Shown here: positions 25,662 to 33,578 of the stretch, piece after piece
How positions within the stretch are numbered: the first letter of the stretch is position 1
Layout of the letters: every line of letters begins with the position of its first letter
Origin: Nocardia concava NBRC 100430
GTDB taxonomy: Bacteria; Actinomycetota; Actinomycetes; Mycobacteriales; Mycobacteriaceae
Assembly (NCBI RefSeq): GCF_000308815.1
Contig: NZ_BAFX01000102.1
Location: 1-55,602, forward strand
Reading direction: 5' to 3'
Length of the DNA: 55,602 nt
Position numbers and translations under genes: made by a program
The notes under the pieces: model-generated
Database searches by the model: none
Seen by the model: only the letters and a program-made list of their open reading frames with translations
What the model was told of the DNA's origin: nothing

Positions 25662-26090
25662 ATGACGATCAACGACCTGGTCGGCCGGTGGCAGTTGACG
25701 GCATGGACGGCGACCGACGAAACGGGCGCGGTCACAACACCATTCGGCGAGAAACCGCAGGGCGTCGTGATCTACACCGCCCACGGGTGGATGAGCGGCC
25801 AGATAGCCGCTGGTGATCGCCCCAACCTATCCACCGCTGTCGCCCTGGCGGGCACCGATCGCGAACGCGCCGAGGCGTATTCGACCTATATCGCCTACAG
25901 CGGCGAATACCGCCTCGAAGGCGACACCGTCATCCACACCTTGCGAATGAGCCTGTTCCCCAACTGGATAGGCACCGAACAACGCCGCACGGTCGAGGTC
26001 TCGCCCACCGATCTGACGCTCCGAACCCCGCCGACGCCGGTCGGCAACCACATCCTCGTCAATGCCCTCCAGTGGATCCGCGCCGAGTAA
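25662..26090 (+). CDS. Lipocalin-like domain protein
   Basis: This 142-residue protein matches the lipocalin-like (Lipocalin_5) pattern: LVGRWQLTAWTATDETG at the start, VIYTAHGWMSGQI in the second strand pair, and YIAYSGEYRLEGDTVIHTL with a final RTPPTPVGNHILVNALQWIR. The fold is an eight-stranded beta barrel binding small hydrophobic molecules; the ligand is unknown. It lies 30 bp after the acyltransferase gene and may be co-transcribed. Confidence 0.85.
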   Translation: MTINDLVGRWQLTAWTATDETGAVTTPFGEKPQGVVIYTAHGWMSGQIAAGDRPNLSTAVALAGTDRERAEAYSTYIAYSGEYRLEGDTVIHTLRMSLFPNWIGTEQRRTVEVSPTDLTLRTPPTPVGNHILVNALQWIRAE

Positions 26091-26234
26091 CCGAGCCCTG
26101 CCCGTCGGTCCTATGTAAAGGAATCGGAAATCCTGTGGGGGCAGGGGTAATGGATACGTTAAATACGGCGGGTGGGTTCCCGGCCGGCGGTTGAATCGAG
26201 GTCCGTTCAAATACCGGCAGAAGAGGCAAGGATC

Positions 26235-26444
26235 ATGGGCATTGTCGGGACGGATGTCTGCCTGTCGTCTTTCCATGTGGACTGGTCATCATCGGATGCC
26301 AGTTTCATTGCCCGCTCCGACCGATTTCCCGGTTTGGTTGCGCGCAATGAGTTCTCGTCGCTGGCCGCCATGGACGATCTGATCGAGTTGATCGAACAGG
26401 CGGGGCGGCACGAGCATTCGGGTGGGCGGTCGGCTGCCGCCTGA
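26235..26444 (+). CDS. Small DUF1902/HicB-like protein
   Basis: ATG 26235 with AAGGA just upstream starts a 69-residue protein. Its middle, FHVDWSSSDASFIARSDRFPGLVARNEFSSLAAMDDLIELIEQA, follows the strand-strand-helix pattern of DUF1902 and HicB antitoxin-like folds (D/W-x-x-x-D-A-x-F/W-x-A-x-S-x-x-x-P-G-L). No HicA-like partner is visible on either side, so it is an orphan. The match is by pattern only. Confidence 0.6.
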   Translation: MGIVGTDVCLSSFHVDWSSSDASFIARSDRFPGLVARNEFSSLAAMDDLIELIEQAGRHEHSGGRSAAA

Positions 26445-26449
26445 GCGGC

Positions 26450-28399
26450 CTACACCTCGATCCAGGAGCCCATGGTGACCGTGCGGTCGCGCGGGAGGGC
26501 GAAGTATTCGGCGGCGTCCGCGGTGATGTGGGAGGTCGCTATGAACAGACGTTTGCGCCAGCGGGCCATGGTGGGAGCGTCGCCGGTGCGGAGTTCGATC
26601 TTGGAGAGGAAGAACGAGGCGCGGGCGAGGTCCAGGGCGCCTTCGGTTTCCGCGGGGTCCAGCAGGCGCAGGGCGGCCGGGACGTCGGGGGTCTCCATGT
26701 AGCCGTAGGTGGCGGTGACGTGGATGATGCCGTCGTCGGCGTAGCCGAGGTGGTCGAGTGAGATCCGTTGTGCCACCGGCACGCGCGGGATCGGCTCGGT
26801 GTGGATGGTCAGGATGACGACCTGGGCGTGGCGCACGTGGTTGTGTTCGACGTTGGCGCGCATGGCCAGGGGGGCGGTTTCCTTGCCGCGGTTGAGGAAG
26901 ACGGCGGTGCCGGGGACGGTCGTGACCGGCGAACCGCCGTTGCGCAGGCGGTCGACGAAGGCGCTCAGAGAGCCCTCTCGCTGTTCCCGTTCGGCGGTGA
27001 CGACCTCGCGGCCGCGCTGCCAGGTGGTCATGATGGTGAAGGCGATGAGCGCGATCAGCAGGGGGAGCCAGGCGCCGTGCACGAGCTTGGTCAGGTTCGC
27101 GGTGAAGAAGAGCAGGTCCACGATCAGTAGTGGGATCGCGCCGAGTGCGATCAGCCACAGCGGGGTGTGCCATTTCGCCCGTGCGACATAGAAGAACAGC
27201 AGGGTGGTGATGGTGATCGTGCCGGTTACGGCGGTACCGAAGGCGTAGGCGAGCGACGCCGAACTGCGGAAGGCGAATACCAGGGTCAGCACCGAAACCA
27301 GCAGCAGCCAGTTGATCCACGGCACGTAGATCTGGCCGAAGGTGGATTCGGAGGTGTGCGCGATGCGTAGTCGCGGTAGGTATCCCAGTTGCGCCGCCTG
27401 CGCGGCCACCGAGTACGCACCGGTGATCACCGCCTGGGATGCGATGACGGTCGCCGCGGTGGCCAGCAGCACCATGGGCAGCCGCCCCCAGCTCGGGGTG
27501 AGCAGGAAGAAGGGCGCGCTGAGATTGGAAGGATCGTCGAGGATCAGGGCGCCCTGGCCCATGTAGCTCAGGACGCAGGCGGGGAGCACGAGAAACAGCC
27601 AGGCGCGGGTGATCGCACTGCGCCCGAAATGCCCCATATCTGCATACAGCGCCTCCGCACCAGTAACCGCCAGCACGACCGCGGCCAGCGCGAAGAACGC
27701 GATCCCGAAGTGCCCGAACATGAATCCGAGCGCATAGGTCGGCGACAGCGCCTTCAAAATCTCCGGATGCTTCCCGATGCCCGTGATCCCGCACGCGCCG
27801 ATCACCAGGAACCAGACGATCATGATCGGCCCGAACACCCGCCCGACCGCGGCCGTGCCCCGCCGCTGCACCAGGAACAGCACCAGAATGATCACCGCCG
27901 TGATCGGAACGATGAAATCGTCCATCCCGGACGACACCGTCTTCAACCCCTCGACCGCCGACAGCACCGACATGGCGGGCGTGATCATGCTGTCGCCCAG
28001 GAACAATGCCGCACCGAAGATGCCCAGCGCCGCCAGCATCATGGCGGTCCGCTGCCCGCCCGGCATGGTCCACCGCCGCAGCAGGGTGATGAGGGCCATG
28101 ATGCCGCCCTCCCCGTCATTGTCGGCGCGCATGGCCAGCAGCACGTAGGTGACGGTCACGATGATCATGACCGACCAGAACACCAGCGACACGATGCCGA
28201 AGATATTGTCGCGGTTCACCGGAACCGGGTGCGGGTCATCGGGATTGAACACCGTCTGCAATGTGTAGATCGGGCTGGTGCCGATATCCCCGAACACCAC
28301 ACCCAGCGCCCCGACCGTCAGCGCGATCCGAGATCCGCTGTGCCCACCGGAAACCGGTGCCGCCGATGCGCTGTCCGCCGCAGTGCCGGAAACCGCCAC
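26450..28399 (-). CDS. kup: Kup potassium uptake protein
   Basis: The 649-residue KUP/HAK/KT transporter imports potassium with protons. Signatures: LTVGALGVVFGDIGTSPIYTLQTVF at the N-terminus, then DNDGEGGIMALITLL and FLGDSMITPAMSVLSAVEGL, about 12 helices and a 150-residue cytoplasmic C-terminal domain ending HRTVTMGSWIEV-like. GTG 28399 is preferred because GGAGGAGG lies six bases upstream; the ATG at 28405 would abut the ribosome-binding site, and an ATG at 28468 adds an unconserved leader. It lies in the same neighbourhood as kdpFABC and kdpDE, giving a constitutive low-affinity and an inducible high-affinity potassium system together. Confidence 0.96.
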   Translation of the reverse strand: MAVSGTAADSASAAPVSGGHSGSRIALTVGALGVVFGDIGTSPIYTLQTVFNPDDPHPVPVNRDNIFGIVSLVFWSVMIIVTVTYVLLAMRADNDGEGGIMALITLLRRWTMPGGQRTAMMLAALGIFGAALFLGDSMITPAMSVLSAVEGLKTVSSGMDDFIVPITAVIILVLFLVQRRGTAAVGRVFGPIMIVWFLVIGACGITGIGKHPEILKALSPTYALGFMFGHFGIAFFALAAVVLAVTGAEALYADMGHFGRSAITRAWLFLVLPACVLSYMGQGALILDDPSNLSAPFFLLTPSWGRLPMVLLATAATVIASQAVITGAYSVAAQAAQLGYLPRLRIAHTSESTFGQIYVPWINWLLLVSVLTLVFAFRSSASLAYAFGTAVTGTITITTLLFFYVARAKWHTPLWLIALGAIPLLIVDLLFFTANLTKLVHGAWLPLLIALIAFTIMTTWQRGREVVTAEREQREGSLSAFVDRLRNGGSPVTTVPGTAVFLNRGKETAPLAMRANVEHNHVRHAQVVILTIHTEPIPRVPVAQRISLDHLGYADDGIIHVTATYGYMETPDVPAALRLLDPAETEGALDLARASFFLSKIELRTGDAPTMARWRKRLFIATSHITADAAEYFALPRDRTVTMGSWIEV

Positions 28400-28498
28400 G
28401 CCCATCCTCCTCCGCGCGGATTCGGATGTCCGCGCATGGACCCGGACGATACCGGTCCCCATGATCATTCCGGCCGGGGCATGCCAGGCCGGCGATGA

Positions 28499-28828
28499 TC
28501 AGCGGTCGGGCTCCGAGCGCTCGTAGAGGGCTTCCCAGACCGCGAAGCTGGCCAGCAGTTCGACGGTCCGCCAGCCGCTTCCGGTCAGACTGATCGGCCC
28601 GGTGATCGCCGCCGTCTCGTCCCAGCTGCCGGTTGCCTCGGCCGTCACCAGCCCGTAGGCGGCGACCACGCGCAGCACGCGGGATACGCCGGGGCGGCGC
28701 AGGCCCAGGGCGGCGCGGAGTTCGCGCACGGTGTGGGGTCGCTCGGCGAGGAGATCCAGGAGTTCCACTACGCCACGGTGGTTCACCACTCGGCGCAATG
28801 CGGACAGTTCATCCGCCCGGTCGTTCAT
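28499..28828 (-). CDS. Winged-helix DNA-binding protein
   Basis: This 109-residue protein (ATG 28828) contains a winged helix-turn-helix of the ArsR/MarR type: VELLDLLAERPHTVRELRAALGLRRPGVSRVLRVVAAYGLV followed by a wing and a C-terminal helix (TVELLASFAVWEALYE). No metal-binding cysteines are present. It is divergent from the PBP-like gene and upstream of kup in the same direction; targets unknown. Confidence 0.8.
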   Translation of the reverse strand: MNDRADELSALRRVVNHRGVVELLDLLAERPHTVRELRAALGLRRPGVSRVLRVVAAYGLVTAEATGSWDETAAITGPISLTGSGWRTVELLASFAVWEALYERSEPDR

Positions 28829-28968
28829 GGACTCGACGCTAGGGCGCGGCCCGGACCCGATCCGCGGTCTTGACGGCACCTGTTCGCCACACCCTGGCTT
28901 CTTTATCGATTCCTTACGCCCCTACCCTGTACCGGCAAGGCTGGACGACAACAGAATTCGGGGGAGCG

Positions 28969-30498
28969 TTGAACGGGTTTCCGCTGGAGATCGTGTTGGC
29001 CATCGTCGGCATCGCGGTGCCGATTCTGGCGTTCGTGTGGGAATTCGTGTTGGTGGGGCGCAAGCGGCTCGGGTATCGGGTACAGATGGATACGCCCGTC
29101 ACCGGGGAGATCGAGTCGGTGTTCCCGGGCGTGCTGCCGCAGTTGCGGCCCGAAGGGGACGGGGCGGCACCGGAATTGCAGGACCTGTCGGTGGTCCTGG
29201 TGCGGATCGAGAACAACGGCCTCGTCGACGTCGACAGCACCGACTATGCCGCGCCCGAGGGCGACGTCGGGATGCACATTCACTTCCCGCATCGCCGGGT
29301 GATCGGGATGGCGGTCACCGAGCTCTCCGATGACGCGATGGGCGACAATCTGAAGCCCGGCACCGGAATCGGGAGCCGCGAGGACGCCCAGCACCGCGTC
29401 GGGATCATCGATCTGCCCAAGGTGCCGATGGATCGCGGCGATCACTACAAGATCCTGGCGATCCTGCAGCGAACGGCCGGGGCGGGTGAGTACCCGCCGC
29501 CCGTGGTGCGCGGGAAGCTCAAGAGCGGCCGGGTTTCGGAGACCCGCAGTCAGGTCGGCGCCTCACCGAAGCTGTTGGCGCTCATCGGGTTTCTGGTGGC
29601 GGTTATCGCGGTGCAGTTCACCGTCAGCCTGAGTGACGACACCGGGCCGAAACAGTCGGCCGATTGCGTGTCCGGCAAGCTCACCCTCGTCGGATCCACG
29701 GCCTTCGCTCCCGCGATCCGCGATGCGGCCGCCGAATACACCAAGCACTGCTCCACGGCGCAGTTCGCATTCGAATTCGACGGCAGCGACCGTGGTTTGA
29801 CCCGACTCGACGAGGAGGGCAGGAACGATCCGGGCCTGCTGGCCATCACCGACGGCCCCAAGGGCGTCGGCTACCCGACCCTGCTCCCCCGCACCCTCGC
29901 CCTGTCACTGTTCACCATGATCGTGAACCCGGGCGTGGGTGTGCGCGATCTGACCGCCCAGCAGATCCGCGACCTCTACGCGGGCCGGATCGACAACTGG
30001 CGCCTGGTGGGCGGCCCGGATCTTCCTGTGCGCGTGGTGAATCGGACGCTGGGCTCCGGCACCCGGGAAGCCTTCCGGACCCATGTGCTCGGTGACGATC
30101 AGCCCCCTGCGCCGACCCCCACGAGCTGCCGCACCATCGCCGCCACCAACCCGCCCGGCCCCTCCTACTGCGAGGTGCCGGTCACCAACGACATGCTGAA
30201 AACCATTGCGGACCTGCCCGGTTCGATCGGATACAGCGAATACTCCGACACCGCCAAGGCTTCCGGGGTCAAGACCATGACCATCGAGGGCCGCAAGCCC
30301 GCCCGCGAGCAGGTACTCGACCACACCTACCCGTTCTGGAGCGTCGAATACGCCTACGGCAACGGCGAATTCCCGGCCGATTCCCTGGCCGCGGCCTTTC
30401 TGCGCTTCCTGACCGATGGCACCGGCAAGGACGTGTTGCGCTCGTACGGCAACACGCCCTGCCGGGAACTGCCCAACCCTACGACCTGTACGCCGTGA
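28969..30498 (+). CDS. Membrane-anchored PstS-like substrate-binding protein
   Basis: TTG 28969, with GGGGGAG upstream, gives 509 residues. The N-terminus is an uncleaved helix (IVLAIVGIAVPILAFVWEFVLVG), followed by a roughly 180-residue domain of unknown type and a second helix (LALIGFLVAVIAVQFTVSLS). The C-terminal half is a PBP-like domain of the PstS type: LTLVGSTAFAPAIRDAAAEYT, FDGSDRGLTRL, IVNPGVGVRDLTAQQIRDLYAGRIDNW and VVNRTLGSGTREAFRTHVL. There is no lipobox. Anchoring by two helices with an inter-helix domain suggests a sensor or a phosphate-like ligand receptor rather than a simple ABC-importer subunit; no permease genes are near. Confidence 0.8.
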   Translation: MNGFPLEIVLAIVGIAVPILAFVWEFVLVGRKRLGYRVQMDTPVTGEIESVFPGVLPQLRPEGDGAAPELQDLSVVLVRIENNGLVDVDSTDYAAPEGDVGMHIHFPHRRVIGMAVTELSDDAMGDNLKPGTGIGSREDAQHRVGIIDLPKVPMDRGDHYKILAILQRTAGAGEYPPPVVRGKLKSGRVSETRSQVGASPKLLALIGFLVAVIAVQFTVSLSDDTGPKQSADCVSGKLTLVGSTAFAPAIRDAAAEYTKHCSTAQFAFEFDGSDRGLTRLDEEGRNDPGLLAITDGPKGVGYPTLLPRTLALSLFTMIVNPGVGVRDLTAQQIRDLYAGRIDNWRLVGGPDLPVRVVNRTLGSGTREAFRTHVLGDDQPPAPTPTSCRTIAATNPPGPSYCEVPVTNDMLKTIADLPGSIGYSEYSDTAKASGVKTMTIEGRKPAREQVLDHTYPFWSVEYAYGNGEFPADSLAAAFLRFLTDGTGKDVLRSYGNTPCRELPNPTTCTP

Positions 30499-30501
30499 GG
30501 A

Positions 30502-31434
30502 TCAGCCCTTGGACGGGTACTTGCTGTCCAGGTCGTAGTTCAGCTCGACGACGTTGACCGTGCGCTCACCCATGAAGCCGAGCGCCCGGCCGGTGGTGTG
30601 GGCGTCGACGACGGCCTTGATCTGGTCGGCGGAGACGTTGCGCGCCTTGGCGACTCGCGCCACCTGGATGGCCGCGTACTCCGGGGAGATCTGCGGGTCC
30701 AGGCCGGATGCCGAGGCGGTCACCGCGTCGGTCGGCACCGGGGTGTCGGACGAGGCGTCGCCGCGGATGGGCACGATCTGCCCGGCGGAGTAGTCCTCGC
30801 CGCGCTTGGCGCACTCCACCTTGACGCCCTCGTAGGCGTCGAGGAACGGCTTGGTCGGGTTCTTCGGATCGATCGAGCACGCCTCGTTGACGCTGATCAC
30901 CTGGGTCGGGTGGGTGACCAGGCCGTGCGAGTCGCGCGGACCCATGACCGAGAGCACCGCGCCCACCCCGCCGGGGGTGCAGTACGGACGGCTGCCGTCC
31001 ACACCCTCGAGCCGGCCCACCGCGAGGCTCCGCGCGCAGACGGTGCTGAGCAGGCTCAGCTTGTCGTTCTTCGGGTTCTCGGGGTCCAGGGTGTCCACGG
31101 TGGACTCCGGACCCATGTTGCCGAAGGAGGAGTTGAGCGCGTTGTACCCGTCCGGGCTCGCGTCGTCACCACTCCAGGCGGCGTTGGACGGCCGGGTCTG
31201 GAAGTACTGGGTCAGCGGCGTGCCCTTGCCGTCGGTGAACGCCTGACCGATCAGGCTGGACCCGACGACCTTGCCGTCCTGCTTGATGAGCGACCCGTCC
31301 GCCTTGTCCTTCAGACCAGGCAACTGCGAGACCCCGAGAACCGCTGCGGGATAGATGATTCCGGTGATCGCCGTGAGCACCAGCAGCGCTCGCAGCGCCG
31401 CCAGATGCTGGCGAATCCAGGCTGACATACGCAT
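30502..31434 (-). CDS. kdpC: KdpC subunit of K+-transporting ATPase, with a long extracytoplasmic insert
   Basis: KdpC is the single-helix subunit of the KdpFABC pump. The N-terminal helix (ALLVLTAITGIIYPAAVLGVSQ) and the family ends (SGDDASPDGYNALNSSFGNMGP; VTASASGLDPQISPEYAAIQVARVAKAR; GRALGFMGERTVNVVELN) are conserved. At 310 residues it is well above the approximately 190 of E. coli KdpC. The excess is one block of about 115 residues after NMGPES, containing four cysteines (VCARSL, YCTPGG, EACSID, VECAKRG), probably disulfide-bonded outside the membrane. Its ATG overlaps the kdpB stop by one base (TAATG). Confidence 0.95.
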   Translation of the reverse strand: MRMSAWIRQHLAALRALLVLTAITGIIYPAAVLGVSQLPGLKDKADGSLIKQDGKVVGSSLIGQAFTDGKGTPLTQYFQTRPSNAAWSGDDASPDGYNALNSSFGNMGPESTVDTLDPENPKNDKLSLLSTVCARSLAVGRLEGVDGSRPYCTPGGVGAVLSVMGPRDSHGLVTHPTQVISVNEACSIDPKNPTKPFLDAYEGVKVECAKRGEDYSAGQIVPIRGDASSDTPVPTDAVTASASGLDPQISPEYAAIQVARVAKARNVSADQIKAVVDAHTTGRALGFMGERTVNVVELNYDLDSKYPSKG

Positions 31435-33578
31435 TAGGACATCCCCGGGAAGAATTGAATGACAAGGTCGATGAGCTTGATCCCGATGAACGGCGCGACG
31501 ATGCCGCCGAGGCCGTAGATATACAGATTGCGGCTCAACAGTTTCGACGCGCTGGACGGCCGGTAGTTCACGCCGCGCAGCGACAGCGGGATCAGCGCCA
31601 CGATGACCAGGGCGTTGAAGATGACCGCCGACAGGATCGCCGACTGCGGCGAGTGCAGCCGCATCACGTTCAGCAGATCCAGGCCCGGGAAGATCGACAC
31701 GAACAACGCGGGAATGATCGCGAAGTACTTGGCGATGTCGTTGGCGATCGAGAACGTGGTCAGCGCGCCACGCGTGATCAGCAACTGCTTGCCGATCTCG
31801 ACGATCTCGATCAGCTTGGTCGGGTCCGAATCCAGGTCGACCATATTGCCCGCTTCCTTGGCGGCGGACGTACCGGTGTTCATGGCGACACCCACATCGG
31901 CCTGCGCGAGCGCGGGCGCGTCATTGGTGCCGTCACCGGTCATGGCGACCATGCGCCCGCCGGCCTGCTCCTTCTTGATGAGCGCGAGCTTGTCCTCGGG
32001 AGTCGCCTCCGCCAGGAAGTCGTCCACGCCCGCCTCGTCGGCAATCGCCTTGGCGGTCAACGGATTGTCGCCGGTGATCATGACGGTGCGGATGCCCATG
32101 CGGCGCATCTCGTCGAAGCGCTCCCGCATGCCCTGCTTCACCACATCCTTGAGATGGATGACGCCGAGCAGCGTGGCGGTGCCCTTCTTGATCTCCGCGA
32201 CCACCAGCGGCGTGCCACCGGAGGCGGAGATGCCGTCCACGGTCTCGCCGACCGCGTTCGGGACCTCGCCGCCGTTGGACCGCACCCATTCGGTGACGGC
32301 GCTGGCCGCACCCTTGCGCAGCTGATGCCCGTCGGCCAGGTCCACACCCGACATGCGGGTCTGGGCGGTGAATTCCACCCAGGTCGCGCCGGTGAGCTCG
32401 CCGGGGGTGCGCTCGCGCTTGTTGTACGCGGTCTTGGCGTACACCACGATGGAGCGGCCCTCCGGCGTCTCGTCCGCGAGGCTGGAAAGCTGTGCGGCAT
32501 CGGCCAATTCGTCGGAGGTGACGCCTGGCATCGGCACGAAGTCCGCGGCCTGGCGGTTGCCCAGGGTGATGGTGCCGGTCTTGTCCAGCAGCAGCGTGTT
32601 CACGTCGCCCGCGGCCTCGACGGCACGACCGGACATGGCCAGCACATTGCGCTGCACCAGCCGGTCCATACCGGCGATGCCGATGGCCGACAGCAGCGCG
32701 CCGATGGTGGTCGGGATCAGGCACACCAGCAGCGAGACCAGCACAATGCCGGTGACACCGTTGCCGTCCAGGGCCAGATTGTCCAGCACGCCAGGGTTGT
32801 TGGCCTTGGCGAAGATGGCCACCGGCTGCAGGGTCGCCACCGCGAACACGAAGATGATGGTGAGCGAGGCCAGCAGGATGTTCAGCGCGATCTCGTTCGG
32901 CGTCTTCTGCCGCGAGGCGCCCTCGACGAGCGCGATCATCTTGTCGATGAACGAGCCGCCCGGCTCCTGGGTGATCTTGACGACGATGCGGTCGGACAGC
33001 ACCGTGGTGCCGCCGGTCACGGCCGAGCGGTCACCGCCGGATTCGCGGATGACGGGGGCGGACTCACCGGTGATGGCCGATTCGTCCACCGATGCAATGC
33101 CTTCCACGACATCACCGTCACCCGGAATGACCTGGCCCGCCTCGACGACCACGAAGTCGCCGCGCTGCAGTTCCGGAGCCGCGACCTGCTCCTCGACCAC
33201 CCGCGCGCCCGGGGACCAGTCCACGAGACGGCGAGCGATGGTGTCGGTCTTGGCCTTTCGCAGCGTGTCCGCCTGCGCCTTGCCCCGGCCCTCGGCCACG
33301 GCCTCCGCAAGGTTGGCGAAAATCACTGTGAGCCACAGCCATACGACGATCGCCCAGGCGAAGAAGCTCGGCTTGACGATGGCCAGGATGGTGGTCCAGA
33401 CCGCGCCGAGCTCGACGATCAGCATGACCGGGTTGCGCCACAGGGTGCGCGGATCCAGCTTCTTCAACGCGTCGGGCAGCGACTTCAGCAGCTGCTTGGG
33501 GTCGAACAGCCCGCTCGAAACACCCTTGCGGGCAGTGGGTTTCGCGTCGTGCGCGGAATCGAGGGTGGAAGTGGTCAT
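31434..33578 (-). CDS. kdpB: KdpB, catalytic P-type ATPase subunit
   Basis: The 714-residue protein is the ATP-hydrolysing subunit of the Kdp pump. It has TGESAPVIRESGG (actuator), LLLDKTGTITLGNRQ with the phosphorylated aspartate, MITGDNPLTAKAIADEAGVDDFLAEATPEDKL, and MTGDGTNDAPALAQADVGVAMNTGT, plus the expected membrane helices. An N-terminal extension of about 30 residues (STLDSAHDAKPTARKGV) is typical of Actinobacteria. It overlaps kdpA upstream by 4 bp (ATGA) and kdpC downstream by 1 bp, so the subunits are translationally coupled. Confidence 0.97.
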   Translation of the reverse strand: MTTSTLDSAHDAKPTARKGVSSGLFDPKQLLKSLPDALKKLDPRTLWRNPVMLIVELGAVWTTILAIVKPSFFAWAIVVWLWLTVIFANLAEAVAEGRGKAQADTLRKAKTDTIARRLVDWSPGARVVEEQVAAPELQRGDFVVVEAGQVIPGDGDVVEGIASVDESAITGESAPVIRESGGDRSAVTGGTTVLSDRIVVKITQEPGGSFIDKMIALVEGASRQKTPNEIALNILLASLTIIFVFAVATLQPVAIFAKANNPGVLDNLALDGNGVTGIVLVSLLVCLIPTTIGALLSAIGIAGMDRLVQRNVLAMSGRAVEAAGDVNTLLLDKTGTITLGNRQAADFVPMPGVTSDELADAAQLSSLADETPEGRSIVVYAKTAYNKRERTPGELTGATWVEFTAQTRMSGVDLADGHQLRKGAASAVTEWVRSNGGEVPNAVGETVDGISASGGTPLVVAEIKKGTATLLGVIHLKDVVKQGMRERFDEMRRMGIRTVMITGDNPLTAKAIADEAGVDDFLAEATPEDKLALIKKEQAGGRMVAMTGDGTNDAPALAQADVGVAMNTGTSAAKEAGNMVDLDSDPTKLIEIVEIGKQLLITRGALTTFSIANDIAKYFAIIPALFVSIFPGLDLLNVMRLHSPQSAILSAVIFNALVIVALIPLSLRGVNYRPSSASKLLSRNLYIYGLGGIVAPFIGIKLIDLVIQFFPGMS

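Noticed and set aside
28400..28498. Possible c-di-AMP (ydaO-type) riboswitch before kup
   Set aside because: The leader is under 100 bp and mostly occupied by the neighbouring gene and the SD region; no such fold is visible.
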